From Aquimarina sp. MAR_2010_214 (GTDB lineage Bacteria > Bacteroidota > Bacteroidia > Flavobacteriales > Flavobacteriaceae): 64,000 nt of DNA. The stretch covers positions 2,108,001-2,172,000 of the forward strand of contig NZ_PJMS01000001.1 of assembly GCF_002846555.1 (NCBI RefSeq), in the 5' to 3' direction. Position 1 is the stretch's first letter, and each line of letters starts with the position of its first letter. The translations under genes were made by a program, and so were the position numbers. The notes under the pieces are model-generated. The model was not told the DNA's origin and made no database searches. It was given only the letters and a program-made list of their open reading frames with translations. Below, one piece after another: positions 14,947-24,426 of the stretch.

Positions 14947-17178
14947 ATGAAATTTGAGCTGCCCTTTAAAATGAACTATAAAAAAGGCTTTATAATCTTA
15001 GCAATTATGATAGGCTTCTTAATGCCTTTTTTAAGTTTTGATTATGGGATAACAGAGGATGCTAGATTGCATAACGAACATGGAAAACGTATTCTTGATT
15101 ACTTTAAAGGTTTAGATGATACAGCAGCACTAAGCCCTATAGATGAAAATGGAGCACTTATTAATATTTCTACAAGTGAGCTAAATCAAAAAAGAGGAAT
15201 GAATGGATTTGGAGGCGTTTTTGATTTGCTATCTAATTTTTTGTATCAATATTTTTCATTTGTAGGAGAGTATGAATTGAGAAATATTATCAATTCTATT
15301 TTTGGACTGTTATTATTTCTGTTTTGCGGCTTATTGGGTAAAGAATTAGGAGGGTGGAGAACAGGATTATTGTGTTTTGTTTTTGTAATATTAACTCCAA
15401 CTCTATTTGGGCAGGCTATGTATAACCCAAAAGATATTCCTTTTGCAGCATTTTATATTTTCTCTACCTTTCATATTGTAAAATTGCTAAAGGAACTTCC
15501 TAAAGTGACTCTAAAAAGAGCTTTTTATTTAATTCTTAATATCTCCTTGCTTATAAATATTAGACTTCTGGGACTTGTGGCTTTCGGCTATATTTTTATT
15601 GCTTTTGGTGCCTGGTGGCTTTTTAAGAGCTATAAACAAAAAATCAATAAAACTTCAATAAAAAATGATTTGATTGTAGTGGTCAAAATCACTGCAATAT
15701 GTATCTTGGCTTATATAGCAACAAGTGTTTTCTGGCCATACCTTCATACTAACCCTGTTACTGCTCCGATTGAATTGTTCTTTGTGCTTAAAGAATTTAA
15801 GGGGTTTATAAGTATTCAATTATTTGAGGGTGAATGGCATAGTAGTTTTGAGATGCCATGGTATTATACCATAAAAAGTTTATTTATTATTTCTACGCCA
15901 CTGCATTTGATTTTAGGTGTTATTTTAATTCCGTTATTGTTTTTTAAAGAAAAGAAAGAAAAAATAGTACATATTTCTATAATTTTATTTGCTTCACTTT
16001 TTCCAATATTACTAGTTGTTTTAGGAGGACCAAATAGTTATGATAATGGCAGGCATTTTTTATTTGCTTTGCCACCTTTGATTGTAATATGTGGATTGTC
16101 ATGGGATAAATTACTGTCCATTAAAATAGGAAAGAATATTAAATGGGGGATATATATAATTCTTGCTTTGTTATTAGTACAACCTTTAAAATTTATGGTG
16201 ACCAATCACCCTTTTCAATCCATGTATTTTAGCCCAATTATTGGTGGGGTAAAAGGCGCTTATGGAAATTATGAAATTGATTATTGGGGAGTTGCTATAA
16301 AACCTGCTATAGAGTGGTTAGAGGAAAATGCTGAAGATATTAGTAAGGAGAAACCAGCAAGGGTTCGAATGTACTATGGTGAACAATTAAAAGCTAAATA
16401 TTATTTGGATAAAACCTCAAAATTAGAGTATGTTTTAGCAGGGGAGAATACTTCTGATTGGGATTATGGTATCGTTATGCTTACTGAAGCAAAGTTTGAT
16501 AAAAATTTGAAGGAAAATTGGCCACCTCTCAATACGATACATGAGATAAAAGTTGGTGATGTACCTGTTTGTTTTATAGTAAAAAATGATTTTAAGCCTA
16601 ATGATATCCATTCATTAAAACAACAGTTGTCTAAAAAACCGACCGTGGATGGATATATTGAACTCAGTTTGTTATATTATAATGAACAAAATTATTTTAA
16701 ATGCATTGAAGCTTCTGAAAAAGTTATTCAATTAGACTCGAATAATAGTATAGCATATAATAACATATGTTCATCATACAATATGTTATTTATGTATGAT
16801 GAGGCAAAGGCGGCTTGTGAGAAATCTTTGGAGCTAAGACCAGATGTATTATTAACTCAGAATAATTTAAATGCAGCAAATGATGGCGTTAAAAAGATGA
16901 AAAGTAAAACTTTTACGGTTAAGGAATACTTAACACTTGGGTATAATTATTATCAAAAAAAGGACTATGAAAATTGCATTAGAGTGAGCAAAGAAGTTTT
17001 GGAAATAGATCCAAATAATGCAATAGCTTATAATAATATTTGTACTTCTTATAATGCTTTGGGAGAATATGATAAGGCTATTGAAGCTTGTAACAGAGCT
17101 ATAGAAATAGCTCCTGATTTTAAATTAGCTAAGAATAATATAAAATTTGCAAAAGATCGACTAAGCAGAGAAGAATAA
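14947..17178 (+). CDS. GT-C-like multi-span membrane protein with C-terminal TPRs
   Basis: The protein has 743 residues. A membrane part to about residue 430 has roughly ten helices. Early in it, FDYGITEDARLHNEHGKRI resembles the first periplasmic loop of GT-C enzymes (acidic catalytic residue candidates Asp/Glu), and PTLFGQAMYNPKDIPFAAFY resembles the conserved second loop. A soluble segment and four or five TPR-like helix pairs follow (NNSIAYNNICSSYNML, NNAIAYNNICTSYNALGEY). GT-C transferases use lipid-linked sugars on the outer face of the membrane. The start codon abuts the stop of wecE. The TPRs closely resemble those of the two following minus-strand proteins. The sugar and acceptor are unknown. 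Confidence 0.72.
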   Translation: MKFELPFKMNYKKGFIILAIMIGFLMPFLSFDYGITEDARLHNEHGKRILDYFKGLDDTAALSPIDENGALINISTSELNQKRGMNGFGGVFDLLSNFLYQYFSFVGEYELRNIINSIFGLLLFLFCGLLGKELGGWRTGLLCFVFVILTPTLFGQAMYNPKDIPFAAFYIFSTFHIVKLLKELPKVTLKRAFYLILNISLLINIRLLGLVAFGYIFIAFGAWWLFKSYKQKINKTSIKNDLIVVVKITAICILAYIATSVFWPYLHTNPVTAPIELFFVLKEFKGFISIQLFEGEWHSSFEMPWYYTIKSLFIISTPLHLILGVILIPLLFFKEKKEKIVHISIILFASLFPILLVVLGGPNSYDNGRHFLFALPPLIVICGLSWDKLLSIKIGKNIKWGIYIILALLLVQPLKFMVTNHPFQSMYFSPIIGGVKGAYGNYEIDYWGVAIKPAIEWLEENAEDISKEKPARVRMYYGEQLKAKYYLDKTSKLEYVLAGENTSDWDYGIVMLTEAKFDKNLKENWPPLNTIHEIKVGDVPVCFIVKNDFKPNDIHSLKQQLSKKPTVDGYIELSLLYYNEQNYFKCIEASEKVIQLDSNNSIAYNNICSSYNMLFMYDEAKAACEKSLELRPDVLLTQNNLNAANDGVKKMKSKTFTVKEYLTLGYNYYQKKDYENCIRVSKEVLEIDPNNAIAYNNICTSYNALGEYDKAIEACNRAIEIAPDFKLAKNNIKFAKDRLSREE

Positions 17179-17211
17179 GTGTTAATGACAGTTAATAGGT
17201 TCTGAAGTAAG

Positions 17212-17634
17212 TTATTTTTTACTTTTCATCCAATTCAAGTTGTTTTTTGCAAGCTTAAAATTTGGATCTAATTCAATTGCTTTAGAACAATATTCTATTC
17301 CTATATCCCATTGTTTTAAACTTCCATATGCGAAACCAATATTGTTATAGGCATATTTATTATTAGGATTTAGAGATAATACTTCTAAATTTATATCAAT
17401 GCTTTCTTTGTATTTTTTTTGATTAATACATTCAATAGCCTTATTAATTAGTTTGTTTTCTTGGGCAAGATTTTTTTGATCAATTATAGTTGTAGAATTG
17501 TTAGATGTTGCTTCTTCAATCTTATTTTTATTTTTTATAGTGATAACAAAGAATATTGTTAATGGGATAACCAGAAAAATCATATATTCTAGTAATGTGT
17601 GGATCCTTTTTTTAGTTGCTTTTTTTTCTTGCAT
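17212..17634 (-). CDS. Membrane-anchored TPR protein
   Basis: This 140-residue protein has a basic N-terminus, one membrane helix (MIFLVIPLTIFFVITI), a linker and two or three TPR motifs ending in AYNNIGFAYGSLKQWDIGI and KLAKNNLNWMKSKK. Its repeats match the TPR type in both flanking GT-C-like proteins. It starts 1 bp after the stop of the upstream 774-residue gene, so the two are translated from one transcript. It converges with the plus-strand glycan operon (33-bp gap). A scaffolding role for the membrane glycosylation machinery is inferred. Confidence 0.75.
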   Translation of the reverse strand: MQEKKATKKRIHTLLEYMIFLVIPLTIFFVITIKNKNKIEEATSNNSTTIIDQKNLAQENKLINKAIECINQKKYKESIDINLEVLSLNPNNKYAYNNIGFAYGSLKQWDIGIEYCSKAIELDPNFKLAKNNLNWMKSKK

Positions 17635-17635
17635 A

Positions 17636-19960
17636 CTAGTTTTTTATATTCTTTAAGGTAACATTGTAATTGTTTCTAAGAAGCTGATTGTTGGGATTGA
17701 TAGCTAGTCCTTTTTTACCAGCTTCGAAGGCTTTATTCCATTCTTTTAATGCATTATAAGAAGTGCAAATATTATTGTACAATTTATCAGAATTTGGATG
17801 CTTTAGTACACCTTCTTCTGCTATTTTTATACATTTTTCAAATAGTTTATTGTTATAATATAATAGGCTTAGATTAAGATAATTTGCTTCGGTAGGATCT
17901 TTTTTTAATAGATTGATTTGGTATTCTGTTTTTGCTTTGTGATTATGTGCATTTTTCAGATTGTTTTTGGCAAGCTGATAATTAGGGTTTAATTTAAGTG
18001 CTTTGTTACAAGCTTCGATTGCTTTGTTGTAATCTCCTAGAATAGTATATGCACTGCAAATATTATTGTAAGCTTCAGTGTAATTAGAGTTTAGGGTTAT
18101 TGCTTTTTCTGCAATAGAAATAGATTTAGAATATTGTTTTTTTTGATAATATTTAAAACTTAAATTAAAATATTTTGTGGCTGTTGGTTGATTTGCAATT
18201 CTTTTTTCTTCTGCTTCAAGTTTACTGGTTTTTTCAATACTAGCCAATAAAAATAATTGAACTCTGTTATTGTTTCTATCTATCTCGAGAGTACTAGAAG
18301 CTATTTTATTCAAATTTCTCCAATCTTCTAATTCTAGATAATTTTCCATAAGTATGATTCGTGTTTCAATACTATTAGGAGATAATTCTAATGATTTGGA
18401 TAGTTTTTCAATTGATTCTTGATTTCGGTTTTCCTGCCATAAAAATTTACCATAATAGAACCAAGAACTGTAATATTTTACTCCATATTCTGTTGCTTTT
18501 TTATAATACTCTTCAGCAATTGTTTTGTTTCCTTTTGAGCTATATAATATCCCTAGATTTATATGTAAAAACGGATAATACGGTTTTATTATAAGCGCTT
18601 TTTTGAAATACACCTCTGCACTATCATAATCTCCTTTTTCCATTTTTGTAATACCATAATTCATTAATCCTCTAGCATTTTTTGGGCTTTTAATGGTGAC
18701 ATCTTTCCATAAATTTTCATCATTATGCCATACTTCGTTTCTTTGGTATGTTCCAAATGCATATACTGATATTAATATAAATATAGGTGTTATGATATAC
18801 CACTTATTAAGTTGATACTTTTTTTGAACGTATTTAATTAATAATAAAAAACTCCAGCCAACACTTATTATTAATCCAACATAAGGAAAAAACATTCTGT
18901 GGTCATTCATTACTTCTGCTAAGGGGATAAAACTAGAAGTTGGGGCTAATGAAATAAAGAACCATAAAATTCCAAAACTAATCGGACGATATTTTTTTTG
19001 TTTAGAAGTAATTAAAGCTATATAGAGTAGAATTATAATGAATACGAACCCTATAAGAAAATTATATGACCAAATATTTTCAAGCAAAATCCAATCTGTA
19101 TCAGCACTTAAGTGGATCGGTAAGAAAAGGCTTCCAAAATAATAAAGAATTACAAATGGTTGAGAAATCAGATATCTGAAAACTTCAGTTGATCCTGTAC
19201 TAAATGTTTTTGGAGTCATATAATCAGTAAATAAATATATGAGTAAGCAACTAACAAATATGGGAGTTACTTTTTTGATAAGAGTTAAGATATTTTTAAG
19301 CGAAAAGACTTTAAGGATACTTATCTTTTGATCAAATAAGATAGTGTAAAACAAAAATAGAGGAGCAAACATTACAGCAGTAGGTTTTGCTAGAGCGCCT
19401 AATATAATTGGTAATATATATAAATATGTTTTTCGCGAAAAATTAGAGTATTGATACAATACAAAAGCTAAAAGAACAAAAAAAGTTGACTGTAAATCTG
19501 ATCTAGCAATAATGTAGTTTATAGTTTCAGCCATTACAGGATGAAGCATGTACCACAGTGTTAGGATTGCGGTAATATAAAAGTTATTGGGGTTCGGATA
19601 AGAAATATCAAGAATTTTATAAGTAAAAAGAAAAATAAGGAAACCTTGAAGCAGGAAAAGTATAAAAGAAGTTAGATGAAAATAAAACATGTTATATCCG
19701 TTTCCCAACCAATAATCTAATGCCAAAGAGGTTGAAACTATTGGGCGATAAGATTGATTCTGAGGTAAAGAACTAAATGTTGTTCCATCTGAAAAAAAAA
19801 CAGGAATGTTTTTTAAACTTCTAATATTAGGGTTTTGAGTAATGGTGTGAATATCATCAAAATGAAAAGAATTGTTAAAATGATTTAGATAGGTTATCGT
19901 AGTGATTATGATCATAACAATAACAAAGTATAATGTTTTCTTTTTTTTGGATGTATTCAA
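17636..19960 (-). CDS. TMTC-like GT-C membrane protein with TPR array
   Basis: This 774-residue protein has roughly 11 membrane helices (to about residue 400) followed by about nine TPRs. The first periplasmic loop carries FHFDDIHTITQNPNIR, the pattern of bacterial and eukaryotic TMTC-type GT-C proteins, where the Asp-Asp pair is catalytic. SYRPIVSTSLALDYW and HPVMAETINYIIARSDL are further family signatures. Human TMTC proteins are O-mannosyltransferases acting on secreted proteins, which is established for that family. Application to this bacterial protein is inference. It faces the glycan operon convergently, and its TPRs (EAYNNICSAYTILGDYNKAI) match those of the 743-residue protein. Confidence 0.78.
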   Translation of the reverse strand: MNTSKKKKTLYFVIVMIIITTITYLNHFNNSFHFDDIHTITQNPNIRSLKNIPVFFSDGTTFSSLPQNQSYRPIVSTSLALDYWLGNGYNMFYFHLTSFILFLLQGFLIFLFTYKILDISYPNPNNFYITAILTLWYMLHPVMAETINYIIARSDLQSTFFVLLAFVLYQYSNFSRKTYLYILPIILGALAKPTAVMFAPLFLFYTILFDQKISILKVFSLKNILTLIKKVTPIFVSCLLIYLFTDYMTPKTFSTGSTEVFRYLISQPFVILYYFGSLFLPIHLSADTDWILLENIWSYNFLIGFVFIIILLYIALITSKQKKYRPISFGILWFFISLAPTSSFIPLAEVMNDHRMFFPYVGLIISVGWSFLLLIKYVQKKYQLNKWYIITPIFILISVYAFGTYQRNEVWHNDENLWKDVTIKSPKNARGLMNYGITKMEKGDYDSAEVYFKKALIIKPYYPFLHINLGILYSSKGNKTIAEEYYKKATEYGVKYYSSWFYYGKFLWQENRNQESIEKLSKSLELSPNSIETRIILMENYLELEDWRNLNKIASSTLEIDRNNNRVQLFLLASIEKTSKLEAEEKRIANQPTATKYFNLSFKYYQKKQYSKSISIAEKAITLNSNYTEAYNNICSAYTILGDYNKAIEACNKALKLNPNYQLAKNNLKNAHNHKAKTEYQINLLKKDPTEANYLNLSLLYYNNKLFEKCIKIAEEGVLKHPNSDKLYNNICTSYNALKEWNKAFEAGKKGLAINPNNQLLRNNYNVTLKNIKN

Positions 19961-20029
19961 AAAAATAAGTTTTAGTAGTTAGTCTTTTATAAAGTTAAGT
20001 GTTTTACCAGATAGAACAAATTTTGTTCC

Positions 20030-20944
20030 CTAAAAAATAGACAATCCGGTTAAAGTTGTTAATCGTTCTAGGGTATACATTCCAAGTTCTGAGTTTCCTT
20101 TAGGGTTTAATGGTGGGCTCCATACTGCTACAGTATACTGCCCGGGGTGTACCGCTACAATTCCCCCACCAACGCCACTTTTTCCGGGTAAACCTACTCT
20201 ATAACTAAACTCTCCGGCTTCATCATAAAAACCACAGGTCTGCATTATTGCATTAATACGTTTTACCTTTCTGGGTGATAGTATTAGTTCATTGTCCCAT
20301 AATCGTTTTCCGCCGTTGGTGTATATCATAAATGCAGTAGAAAGTTCTTTACAAGACATTTCTATAGCACATTGATAAATATAGAAATCAAGAACGGTTT
20401 CAATATCATTTTTAATATTGCCAAAAGATTTCATTAGGTTTAATAGGGCAGCATTGCGATAACTATACGTTTTTTCGGATTGAAAAACTTTTGGGTTGAT
20501 TTCAAGATCGGTATTGCCTGTAATCTTATGTATAAAATTAAGAAAATCTTTTTTTGGATCCTTTAGTAGTGATATTAAAACATCACATATCACAAGAGCA
20601 CCTGCATTAATAAATGGGTTTCTGGGAATCCCATTCTCATATTCTAATTGCACTAAAGAATTAAATGGATCTCCAGAAGGCTCGACATCCACGCGTTTAA
20701 ATAACTCATCATCAAGTAGAGACATTGCCATAGTTAATGCAAATACCTTTGATATACTCTGAATAGAAAATCGTTCATTGTTATCACCAAAACTATAATG
20801 ACCAGAATTAATACAATGTAGATGCATTCCAAATTTGTCAGGTCTAATTTTTGCTAATTCCGGAATGTACGAAGCTACTTTTCCTGTATAAGATATTAAA
20901 GGGAGCTCAGATCTTATTTCGTTAAGTATTTGTTGATAATCCAA
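20030..20944 (-). CDS. glsA: Glutaminase A
   Basis: This 304-residue member of the serine-dependent beta-lactamase-related glutaminase family hydrolyses glutamine to glutamate and ammonia in the cytoplasm. It shows the catalytic Ser63-Ile-Ser-Lys66 (FSIQSISKVFAL), NPFINAGALVICD, a conserved SYRNAAL, and the C-terminal GLPGKSGVGGGIVAV loop. The length is normal for bacterial GlsA (about 305-310). It is encoded 10 bp after the dipeptidase gene on the same strand, so both probably share a transcript and a role in amino-acid salvage. Confidence 0.95.
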   Translation of the reverse strand: MDYQQILNEIRSELPLISYTGKVASYIPELAKIRPDKFGMHLHCINSGHYSFGDNNERFSIQSISKVFALTMAMSLLDDELFKRVDVEPSGDPFNSLVQLEYENGIPRNPFINAGALVICDVLISLLKDPKKDFLNFIHKITGNTDLEINPKVFQSEKTYSYRNAALLNLMKSFGNIKNDIETVLDFYIYQCAIEMSCKELSTAFMIYTNGGKRLWDNELILSPRKVKRINAIMQTCGFYDEAGEFSYRVGLPGKSGVGGGIVAVHPGQYTVAVWSPPLNPKGNSELGMYTLERLTTLTGLSIF

Positions 20945-20954
20945 AGTATGATTA

Positions 20955-21662
20955 TTAATTTAATCCAGATAACGAGCTGCCCGTTTCTATTTCGTAAGGC
21001 TCTTTGCCTTTCTCAAAAATTCTAGCACTTAAATTTCCTTCCAGAGTTATTTTGTTGTCATACAACTTTAACCAGCTTCCTTCTCGTATGCCTACTACGG
21101 GTTGTGGGTTTAGATTATGAAACTCTTTGATTCGAGTTTCTCGGGTTTCTCCTTTATGTGTTGAATTAGGGTCAGGATCAAGATAATGTGGATTAATATT
21201 AAATGGCACAACACCCAACGTTGCAAAGTTTGGAGGGTAAACAATAGGCATATCATTTGTAGTTTTCATGTTAAGACCACAAATATTACTTCCTGCACTT
21301 GTTCCAAGGTAAGGTACTCCCGAAAGAACAGCTTCTTTTAATGGTTCTATAACTCCATTTCGATATAATTGATCCACCAATAGAAACGTATTTCCACCTC
21401 CGGTATAAATACCTTTAGCATTTTTTATAGCTTCAATGGGATCTGGAAACATATGTATGCCAACTACTCTTTTATTTATTTTTTTAAAAATATTATTAAC
21501 ACCTATAGTATATTCATCATGAGAAATTCCACCTGGACGAGCATATGGTATAAAAAGTATTTCCTCAATGCCTGAGTATAAGTTTGTTAAGGCGTCTTGT
21601 AAATATGCCAAAGGTTCGCTTCCATGAAGTGTTGATGTACTTGCAATTATACAGTTTGTCAT
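20955..21662 (-). CDS. pepE: Dipeptidase E (alpha-aspartyl dipeptidase, peptidase S51)
   Basis: This 235-residue cytoplasmic enzyme cleaves Asp-X dipeptides. The nucleophile Ser122 lies in the elbow LGTSAGSNICGL. YTGGGNTF provides the oxyanion glycines, and the His candidate is in NINPHYLDPDPNS. Length and motif order match E. coli PepE (229 residues). The gene precedes glsA with a 10-bp gap. The products, aspartate and then glutamate plus ammonia from its partner, fit peptide catabolism. Confidence 0.92.
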   Translation of the reverse strand: MTNCIIASTSTLHGSEPLAYLQDALTNLYSGIEEILFIPYARPGGISHDEYTIGVNNIFKKINKRVVGIHMFPDPIEAIKNAKGIYTGGGNTFLLVDQLYRNGVIEPLKEAVLSGVPYLGTSAGSNICGLNMKTTNDMPIVYPPNFATLGVVPFNINPHYLDPDPNSTHKGETRETRIKEFHNLNPQPVVGIREGSWLKLYDNKITLEGNLSARIFEKGKEPYEIETGSSLSGLN

Positions 21663-21765
21663 TGGATTTTTTTTATAAAAGTAGTTTAACGTTTTCTTAT
21701 CTAGAAATCTTCTGTGAAAATAAAAAAATGTAGTATCTTAAAAAATAAAATTAAGCTTGTTTATT

Positions 21766-22554
21766 ATGAAGATTAAATTGTCTGTTCTTTTTGTTTGTTT
21801 TATAGTTAGTGTATCAATGGCCCAAATCACTTCTAGAGTTATGATCAATGGAAAAATTAACGCACCTATTGGTGATGATGTAGAAGGGGTGGTGGTCTAT
21901 AATCGTAGTACCGATAAGGGTACAATAACTACTAAAGAAGGAAAGTTTAAAATTAGTGCAGGAATTAACGACAGAATTGAAGTTGTAGCTATGCAATATC
22001 AAAATTTTGTAATACTAGTAGATAAAGGAATAGTAGATACCAAGAGATTAAATATTTTTCTTAATGAATCTGTGAATCAACTTGAAGAAGTCGTGGTAAC
22101 CCCGTATGATTTAGTAGGTAACATATCTGTAGATGTGAAAAAAATAGGATTTAGTCAAAGTGGGATAGGAGACGTGGCTGAAGAAACTTCATCAAGAATC
22201 AATGATACTGATTATGATTTTAGACCAGATGAGTTATCTACATTAGAAAATAAAGTGTTCTTAGAAGATAGAATGATTAATGGATTAAATTTTGTTAATC
22301 TTTTTAAGTTAGTTTATAATACTAAGAAAGCCTCTAAAAAGAAGAAACGCTCTTCTGATATTGATGTTAAGGTTAGAGATTTATACAATGATGATTTTTT
22401 TAAAGATTACCTGGCAGTAGAAATAGATCAAATCAATGATTTTATCTTTTTTGCTGAAGAAAATGGCTTAAATAAAAAATATTTTGAACCAGGAAAAGAA
22501 CTTGATCTTTTGCAGTTTTTAGCATATCAAAGTAAATTGTATCATAAGAAATAA
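21766..22554 (+). CDS. Exported CarboxypepD_reg-like protein, paralogue 1
   Basis: This 262-residue protein starts at ATG 21766 with a signal peptide (MKIKLSVLFVCFIVSVSMAQ). A beta-sandwich follows in which GVVVYNRSTDKGTITTKEGKF and DRIEVVAMQYQNFVI are the typical CarboxypepD_reg-like strands, then LNESVNQLEEVVVTPYDLVGN, and a helical C-terminal part of about 130 residues. It lacks the plug and barrel of TonB-dependent receptors, which often carry this domain at their N-terminus. It is the first of three tandem paralogues (with 22656 and 23521) that share order, length and the LSGN/LVGN motif after the beta-domain. The function is unknown; a periplasmic or outer-membrane-associated location is inferred. 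Confidence 0.82.
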   Translation: MKIKLSVLFVCFIVSVSMAQITSRVMINGKINAPIGDDVEGVVVYNRSTDKGTITTKEGKFKISAGINDRIEVVAMQYQNFVILVDKGIVDTKRLNIFLNESVNQLEEVVVTPYDLVGNISVDVKKIGFSQSGIGDVAEETSSRINDTDYDFRPDELSTLENKVFLEDRMINGLNFVNLFKLVYNTKKASKKKKRSSDIDVKVRDLYNDDFFKDYLAVEIDQINDFIFFAEENGLNKKYFEPGKELDLLQFLAYQSKLYHKK

Positions 22555-22655
22555 GTTAGGCTAAAGAAGCTTTTGTAATTTTATTGTAGTTATATCGTCT
22601 TTGGTAGAGAAGATCTTTATATGGGATAATAAAGGTCATTTCTGATGATATTTAT

Positions 22656-23411
22656 ATGATAAGACTTATACTATTTCTATTCTTAATTATTTCATTGCAA
22701 ACTTTTGGTCAATCTGAAACACTTCAAGGAAAAATTATGGCTGATTCACTGCAAGGGTACGCCATTAATATTGTAAATTTTACTAAAGAAATTGGTACAA
22801 CAAATGATGAACAGGGATTTTTTGAAATACCTGCAAGTCCAGGAGATTCAATTGTTTTTTCTTCTGTTCAATATCAAATACGATCAATTATAGTTAAGCA
22901 GGACCAGATTGAAGATAAGAAGATTACAATTGTATTGTATCCTATTGTACAACAATTAGAACAAGTAAAAATAAGCAATATAGAGCTTTCGGGTAACCTC
23001 GATAAAGATCTAGGCGCTGTGGAGTTACAACCTTTTGTAGATAATAGAACATTAGGCCTTCCATTTAGTGATAAACCACAGCCAACAAAAGCCGAAAGAA
23101 GAATCTATACAGCAAGAAGTGGGATAATTGATAGGCCCATTAATTATCTAAGCGGTAAATTAAAAAAACTAAAGAGAATTAAAGCATTAGAAGATCTTGA
23201 TGTCATAGTGCAAAAAGGAGAAACGACTTTTAATACTACCTTTTTTATAGATGAGCTAAAATTACCAGAAGATTTAATAACAGACTTTATGTATTACTGC
23301 GCAAAAGATGATTATTTCAAAAATCTACTGACAAACTCTAAAAGGTTAACACTGGTAGAGTTTTTTCAGAATAAAGTAATATCATACAAAGAACATAAAG
23401 AGCTGGATTAG
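22656..23411 (+). CDS. Exported CarboxypepD_reg-like protein, paralogue 2
   Basis: The 251 residues comprise a signal peptide (MIRLILFLFLIISLQTFGQ), a CarboxypepD_reg-like beta-sandwich (AINIVNFTKEIGTTNDEQGFF, GDSIVFSSVQYQIRSIIV) and a conserved junction (LYPIVQQLEQVKISNIELSGN), then a helical C-terminal part ending near LVEFFQNKVISYK. The C-terminal end matches paralogue 1 (LLQFLAYQSKLYHKK). It lies 101 bp downstream of paralogue 1. Confidence 0.82.
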   Translation: MIRLILFLFLIISLQTFGQSETLQGKIMADSLQGYAINIVNFTKEIGTTNDEQGFFEIPASPGDSIVFSSVQYQIRSIIVKQDQIEDKKITIVLYPIVQQLEQVKISNIELSGNLDKDLGAVELQPFVDNRTLGLPFSDKPQPTKAERRIYTARSGIIDRPINYLSGKLKKLKRIKALEDLDVIVQKGETTFNTTFFIDELKLPEDLITDFMYYCAKDDYFKNLLTNSKRLTLVEFFQNKVISYKEHKELD

Positions 23412-23520
23412 TTACTTTTTATTATGACCAGAAGCTTGATTTCTAAAAACTATAAAAATGATATCTGTGTAACATGATTGGATATAGTTTGTCTTTAATA
23501 ATGAATTTTTACAACCATAA

Positions 23521-24285
23521 GTGCAGAAAAAATACTTAACTATAATTTTATTTCATTTCTTCTTTCTTTCGGTTTTCTGCCAAAGAAAAATGATAAAGGG
23601 GGTAATAGAAAATGAGAGTTCAGAAGGAATTCATATCATTAATAAAACAGCCAATTTATTTACTATTACAAACAAAGAAGGAGTTTTCTTTATAGAAGGA
23701 ACTATTGGAGATGTATTTGTTATTTCATCTGTTCAATATGATCTAAAGGTTGTTGTAGTGAATAAAAACATGTATGAGAATAAAGAATTTAGTTTTACGC
23801 TTAAAGAAAACCTTAATGAATTAGATGAAGTAATTGTAGGAGTACAATTATCGGGTAATTTGAATACCGATATTAAGGATATAAAGACCGAAGAATTGTT
23901 AAATCCTGAGGATGTTGGAATACCTGTTTATGACGGAATTCAGATGGAGGAAATTATACCAATGCATAAAGCTGTTATGTTTTATGGTATAGGATTTCGA
24001 CTAGATATTGAAGCAACTTATAAAAATCTATCTGGATATTATAAAACCTTAAAAACAACAAGAAAATTAGATAAAGAAAATAATAGTTTAGAGATTATTC
24101 AGGATTTTTATGGAAAACAATTTTTATCCTCGGTATATAACCTTCCAAAAGAGAAAATATATGACTTTTTATTATTCTGTATTCAGACGAGTAATATTCA
24201 ATATGAATTTAGTAAAGAAAATCACAATGTTGTATTAAAAATATTCTCAGATAAACGAAAAGAATTTATGGTGAACAAACAATGA
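23521..24285 (+). CDS. Exported CarboxypepD_reg-like protein, paralogue 3 (GTG start)
   Basis: The 254 residues begin at GTG 23521. The preceding in-frame codon is TAA and the signal peptide (QKKYLTIILFHFFFLSVFCQ) begins at once, so GTG is the only sensible start. The beta-domain (GIHIINKTANLFTITNKEGVFF, split here by family resemblance into two strands, and VISSVQYDLKVVVV) and the junction LNELDEVIVGVQLSGN match paralogues 1 and 2. The C-terminal half has diverged most. Position and similarity indicate tandem duplication followed by divergence. Confidence 0.8.
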   Translation: MQKKYLTIILFHFFFLSVFCQRKMIKGVIENESSEGIHIINKTANLFTITNKEGVFFIEGTIGDVFVISSVQYDLKVVVVNKNMYENKEFSFTLKENLNELDEVIVGVQLSGNLNTDIKDIKTEELLNPEDVGIPVYDGIQMEEIIPMHKAVMFYGIGFRLDIEATYKNLSGYYKTLKTTRKLDKENNSLEIIQDFYGKQFLSSVYNLPKEKIYDFLLFCIQTSNIQYEFSKENHNVVLKIFSDKRKEFMVNKQ

Positions 24286-24426
24286 ATATATTTCTGGGGA
24301 TAACTAAATTTTATTAATATGAAAACAGATTTTAACTCTTTATTTCTAATGATTTGAAGTTTGGCATAATTTTTTAATGCATAACATTAAAATTAGTTAC
24401 ATTTAACGCTTTACAAATTTCAAATA

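Noticed and set aside
12043..17178. Phage or insertion-sequence origin of the glycan locus.
   Set aside because: No transposase, integrase, terminal repeats or composition break was seen; the genes are tightly packed as a normal operon.
20012..20028. GAACAAATTTTGTTC palindrome after glsA as a terminator.
   Set aside because: It is short, AT-rich and without a T tract in the needed direction.
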